Origin: an uncultured Brachyspira sp. | GTDB taxonomy: Bacteria; Spirochaetota; Brachyspiria; Brachyspirales; Brachyspiraceae | Length of the DNA stretch: 64,000 bases | Assembly (NCBI RefSeq): GCF_910588665.1 | Contig: NZ_CAJUPR010000004.1 | Coordinates: 1-64,000 of the forward strand | Direction of reading: 5' to 3' | Shown: one piece after another, positions 63,103 through 64,000 of the stretch | How the letters are laid out: the number at the start of each line of letters is the position of its first letter | Position numbering within the stretch: the stretch's first letter is position 1 | Program-made: the position numbers and the translations under genes | Notes under the pieces: generated by a model | Told to the model about the DNA's origin: nothing | The model's database searches: none | What the model saw: the letters and a program-made list of their open reading frames with translations, nothing else

Positions 63103-64000
63103 TTATCTGCTTCCGTCAGGAAGTTTAAATAAATGTATGGCATCCATTAACTCTTTAGATTGAGAAAAAAGCATTTGGGCAGATGCAGTTGCCTCTTCTA
63201 CCAATGCTGCATTTTTCTGAGTGGTGGAATCCATATCCGCAATAGCTATTTTTATCTGATCAATACCGTTTTGCTGTTCAACGGCGCTGTTGCTTATACC
63301 TTCCATAATTTTTGAAGCCTCATCTATTTTATTCTGTATTTCTATAAATATTTCCTGAGATTCTCTTGCAGTTCCAGTAGCTTTATATATTTTTTCATAA
63401 ACATTTTCAATTAAATCCGTAATGCTTTTAACTGATGTTTGTGTAGTTTGAGCCAAATTTCTTACCTCAGAGGCAACAACAGCAAAACCTTTTCCCTGTT
63501 CTCCAGCTCTTGCCGCCTCAACGGAAGCATTAAGAGCCAATATATTAGTTTGAAAGGCTATATCTTCAATAATTTTAGTAATATCTTTAATTTTTGAGCT
63601 TGCATCATGTACTTCTTCTATATTTGAAGTAGTTTCAGCTATTATATTTCCCGCATTTTCAACTGAAGATTTTGAGGCTAATATCATTTTACTTCCGTTT
63701 ACAGAATGTTCTGCAGAATTTATTATCGTAGATGAAATTTCCGTCATAGAAGCGGAAGTTTCTTCTATACTGGCAGCCTGACTTTCAGTTCTATGAGCCA
63801 GATCCGTATTCTGTTCAGATAATTCCTTTGCCGCCATGGTTATATTATTAGCGCTGTCTTCTACAATTTTTAAAGTATATACAAGTTTTTTTCTCATAGC
63901 CACAAAAGCATCCGATAATTCTCCGAGTTCATCTTTTCTTTTAATTTTTTGTTTTGTGGTTCTCAAATCACCTTCAGATATTTCCTTAGCAACCCCGATT
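63103..64000 (-). CDS. Methyl-accepting chemotaxis protein, 3' part
   Basis: The frame is open to the window's right edge, so the 5' part is missing; 298 residues are present. It starts inside the HAMP linker (ISEGDLRTTKQKIKRKDELG then ELSDAFVAMRKKL), continues with the signalling domain: NDLAHRTESQAASIEETSAS-like text (DLAHRTESQAASIEETSASM), the hairpin tip FQTNILALNASVEAARAGEQ then GKGFAVVASEVRNLA, and the glutamate-rich methylation helices (NAALVEEATASAQMLFSQSK). The end lacks a CheR-docking pentapeptide. It presumably has a periplasmic sensor and membrane helices before the edge. Attractant unknown. Confidence 0.93.
   Translation of the reverse strand, partial: IGVAKEISEGDLRTTKQKIKRKDELGELSDAFVAMRKKLVYTLKIVEDSANNITMAAKELSEQNTDLAHRTESQAASIEETSASMTEISSTIINSAEHSVNGSKMILASKSSVENAGNIIAETTSNIEEVHDASSKIKDITKIIEDIAFQTNILALNASVEAARAGEQGKGFAVVASEVRNLAQTTQTSVKSITDLIENVYEKIYKATGTARESQEIFIEIQNKIDEASKIMEGISNSAVEQQNGIDQIKIAIADMDSTTQKNAALVEEATASAQMLFSQSKELMDAIHLFKLPDGSR

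Noticed and set aside
63000..63143. Longer tgt start at 63143
   Set aside because: Extra 48 residues are hydrophobic, unlike any Tgt, with no ribosome site.

Overview
The window is very AT-rich DNA with a gene set that points to an anaerobic spirochaete, most likely Brachyspira. The evidence is two tandem periplasmic-flagella sheath (FlaA) genes, a DUF5312-like spirochaete protein, a methyl-accepting chemotaxis protein, TPR-rich envelope proteins, TAXI-type TRAP transport and GH57 glycogen enzymes. Species is not assignable by eye. No rRNA, tRNA, CRISPR array, insertion sequence or prophage was found. Genes are dense, with short gaps and several clear intrinsic terminators.

Left part (1-12.2 kb): a lone type I restriction specificity gene with 76-bp internal direct repeats; a 44-codon gene with a near-consensus promoter; a HisZ-like gene; an RNase R/II-family nuclease; two tandem membrane-anchored DUF2726-like genes, one frameshifted; an RsuA/RluB-type pseudouridine synthase; the FlaA pair; three small genes leading into mazG; an ankyrin gene; and a ruined 8-oxoguanine-deaminase-like gene.

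Middle-left (12.2-31 kb): a potABCD polyamine ABC transporter preceded by a ~200-nt structured leader whose elements can pair with the potA Shine-Dalgarno, the most interesting feature here. Then come a UshA-like nucleotidase, deoB, nagB, a deletion scar where the starts of mtlA and the end of mtlD are joined, a HAD phosphatase, a PTS EIIA, glyA with a Lys/Ala-rich N-terminal tail, a DUF454 protein, an outer-membrane-type protein, a Gfo/Idh/MocA dehydrogenase, fhs and a large TPR plus Asp-Gly-repeat protein. GlyA and Fhs together feed one-carbon/folate metabolism.

Middle-right (31-49.6 kb): a CstA-family transporter, rdgB, a TAXI-TRAP operon (binding protein, DUF1850, fused DctQM), a very small LolD/FtsX-like ABC pair, mutS, a cupin, dcd, pgi, a BioD-like P-loop protein, a GH57 glucanotransferase/amylase and a dGTPase-like HD hydrolase. 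RdgB, MazG, Dcd and the HD hydrolase all act on nucleotide pools.

Right part (49.7-64 kb): a GH57 branching enzyme, a Fur/PerR regulator with a palindrome in front, a run HIRAN-holA-ComFB-hypothetical, a TPR/LolA-like/rsmG run, a flippase-like membrane protein, a DUF5312-like protein, a TPR protein, tgt, and the 3' part of a chemotaxis receptor that runs off the window. Three decayed loci (deaminase, mannitol genes, frameshifted DUF2726 paralog) suggest ongoing gene loss.
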